DNA from: an uncultured Lachnospiraceae bacterium
GTDB lineage: Bacteria; Bacillota; Clostridia; Lachnospirales; Lachnospiraceae
Length of the DNA stretch: 47,754 bases
Direction: 5' to 3'
Assembly (NCBI GenBank): GCA_902788035.1
Contig: CADAIL010000034.1
Coordinates: forward strand, 1-47,754
Shown here piece by piece: positions 47,539 through 47,754 of the stretch; the first letter of the stretch is position 1, and the number at the start of each line of letters is the position of its first letter. The translations under genes were made by a program, and so were the position numbers. A model generated the notes under the pieces. The model had not been told where the DNA came from. It saw nothing but the letters and a program-made list of their open reading frames with translations, and did no database searches.

Positions 47539-47569
47539 AGTATATCGCTGGTTGCTTGCAAATGCAAGC
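47539..47569 (-). promoter_or_regulatory. Promoter and operator of the toxin-antitoxin operon
   Basis: On the minus strand, TTGCAT (47567-47562) and TATACT (47544-47539) are spaced 17 bases apart. The palindrome GCTTGCATTTGCAAGC (47569-47554) covers the -35 box, a natural site for antitoxin binding. Confidence 0.7.
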
Positions 47570-47621
47570 GAAACCAAAAGCCTTAACTTCCTATACTTTT
47601 TAACCCTCTTTGAATCTGTTA

Positions 47622-47753
47622 TCATTCAAGGTCGTTATCATCATCGATATCTTCTGGAGATGTGGTTATCTCGAACAGTGCATCTGATAGATTCGACAGG
47701 GCATGCCGGATCTCCAGCGCAGCTTCTCGAAGATATCTATTAGCTTTTTCATT
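47622..47753 (-). CDS. C-terminal end of an unrecognised protein (truncated by window edge)
   Basis: On the minus strand the frame is open from the window edge to TGA (47624-47622), giving 43 residues: NEKANRYLREAALEIRHALS, then NLSDALFEITTSPEDIDDDN and DLE. The composition, a helical stretch followed by an acidic tail, is protein-like. With so little sequence, no family can be named, and a chance open frame cannot be excluded. Confidence 0.4.
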   Translation of the reverse strand, partial: NEKANRYLREAALEIRHALSNLSDALFEITTSPEDIDDDNDLE

Positions 47754-47754
47754 T

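Overview
The window looks like an accessory region of a low-to-moderate-GC Gram-positive anaerobe, most likely a gut or rumen Clostridia/Lachnospiraceae member. The evidence is the purine-rich ribosome sites, rho-independent hairpins after most genes, and giant surface proteins ending in LPxTGG-type sortase signals. No core housekeeping gene, rRNA or tRNA was found, so the assignment is an inference.

Region 1 (1-5389). The 3' end of an unrecognised gene is followed by a 66-codon gene with a good promoter and a terminator hairpin. Then comes a tight two-gene unit: a 958-residue protein with a HEXXH zinc-peptidase motif (HECGH), and 6 bases later a 509-residue SIR2-family NAD-binding protein. 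SIR2 enzymes are recurrent NAD-depleting effectors of phage defence. This metallopeptidase-SIR2 pair is the best candidate here for a poorly described system.

Region 2 (5406-8070). This is a graveyard of adhesin 3' ends: three broken fragments with Cna-B/SpaA-like sequence, two of them keeping sorting signals (LPSTGG, LPATGG). Between them lies a lone RelB/DinJ-type antitoxin gene on the minus strand, with its own promoter.

Region 3 (8085-46207). A same-strand array of very large adhesins shares one head (a basic segment, a hydrophobic stretch ending TTYALILPAITVE, then a conserved beta-rich module) and one tail type (LPxTGG, membrane helix, WRRRR). The middles differ: von Willebrand A domains (A, C, D), a fibro-slime/PA14-like domain (B and the fragment at 15882), MucBP-like strands (C), seven InlB-like repeats (D) and Cna-B stalks (all). 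A, C and D are intact. B has lost its sorting signal by a frameshift. E is split by what looks like a 44-base deletion. A mini copy at 24461-25476 joins a tail directly to a head. An IS630 element abuts a decayed copy, and two IS66 end remnants flank E and a truncated Lgt-like gene. The array looks like a cassette family reshaped by recombination among heads, bodies and tails.

Region 4 (46208-47754). The second IS66 remnant is followed by a complete minus-strand DinJ/RelB-RelE/ParE toxin-antitoxin operon with promoter, operator-like palindrome and terminator, then the 3' end of another minus-strand gene at the edge.

How it fits together: the adhesins should be exported and, where the signal is intact, fixed to the cell wall by a sortase that is not in the window. 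The SIR2/peptidase pair and the toxin-antitoxin genes are typical cargo of the same kind of variable locus. No sortase, replication, integrase or phage structural gene was recognised.
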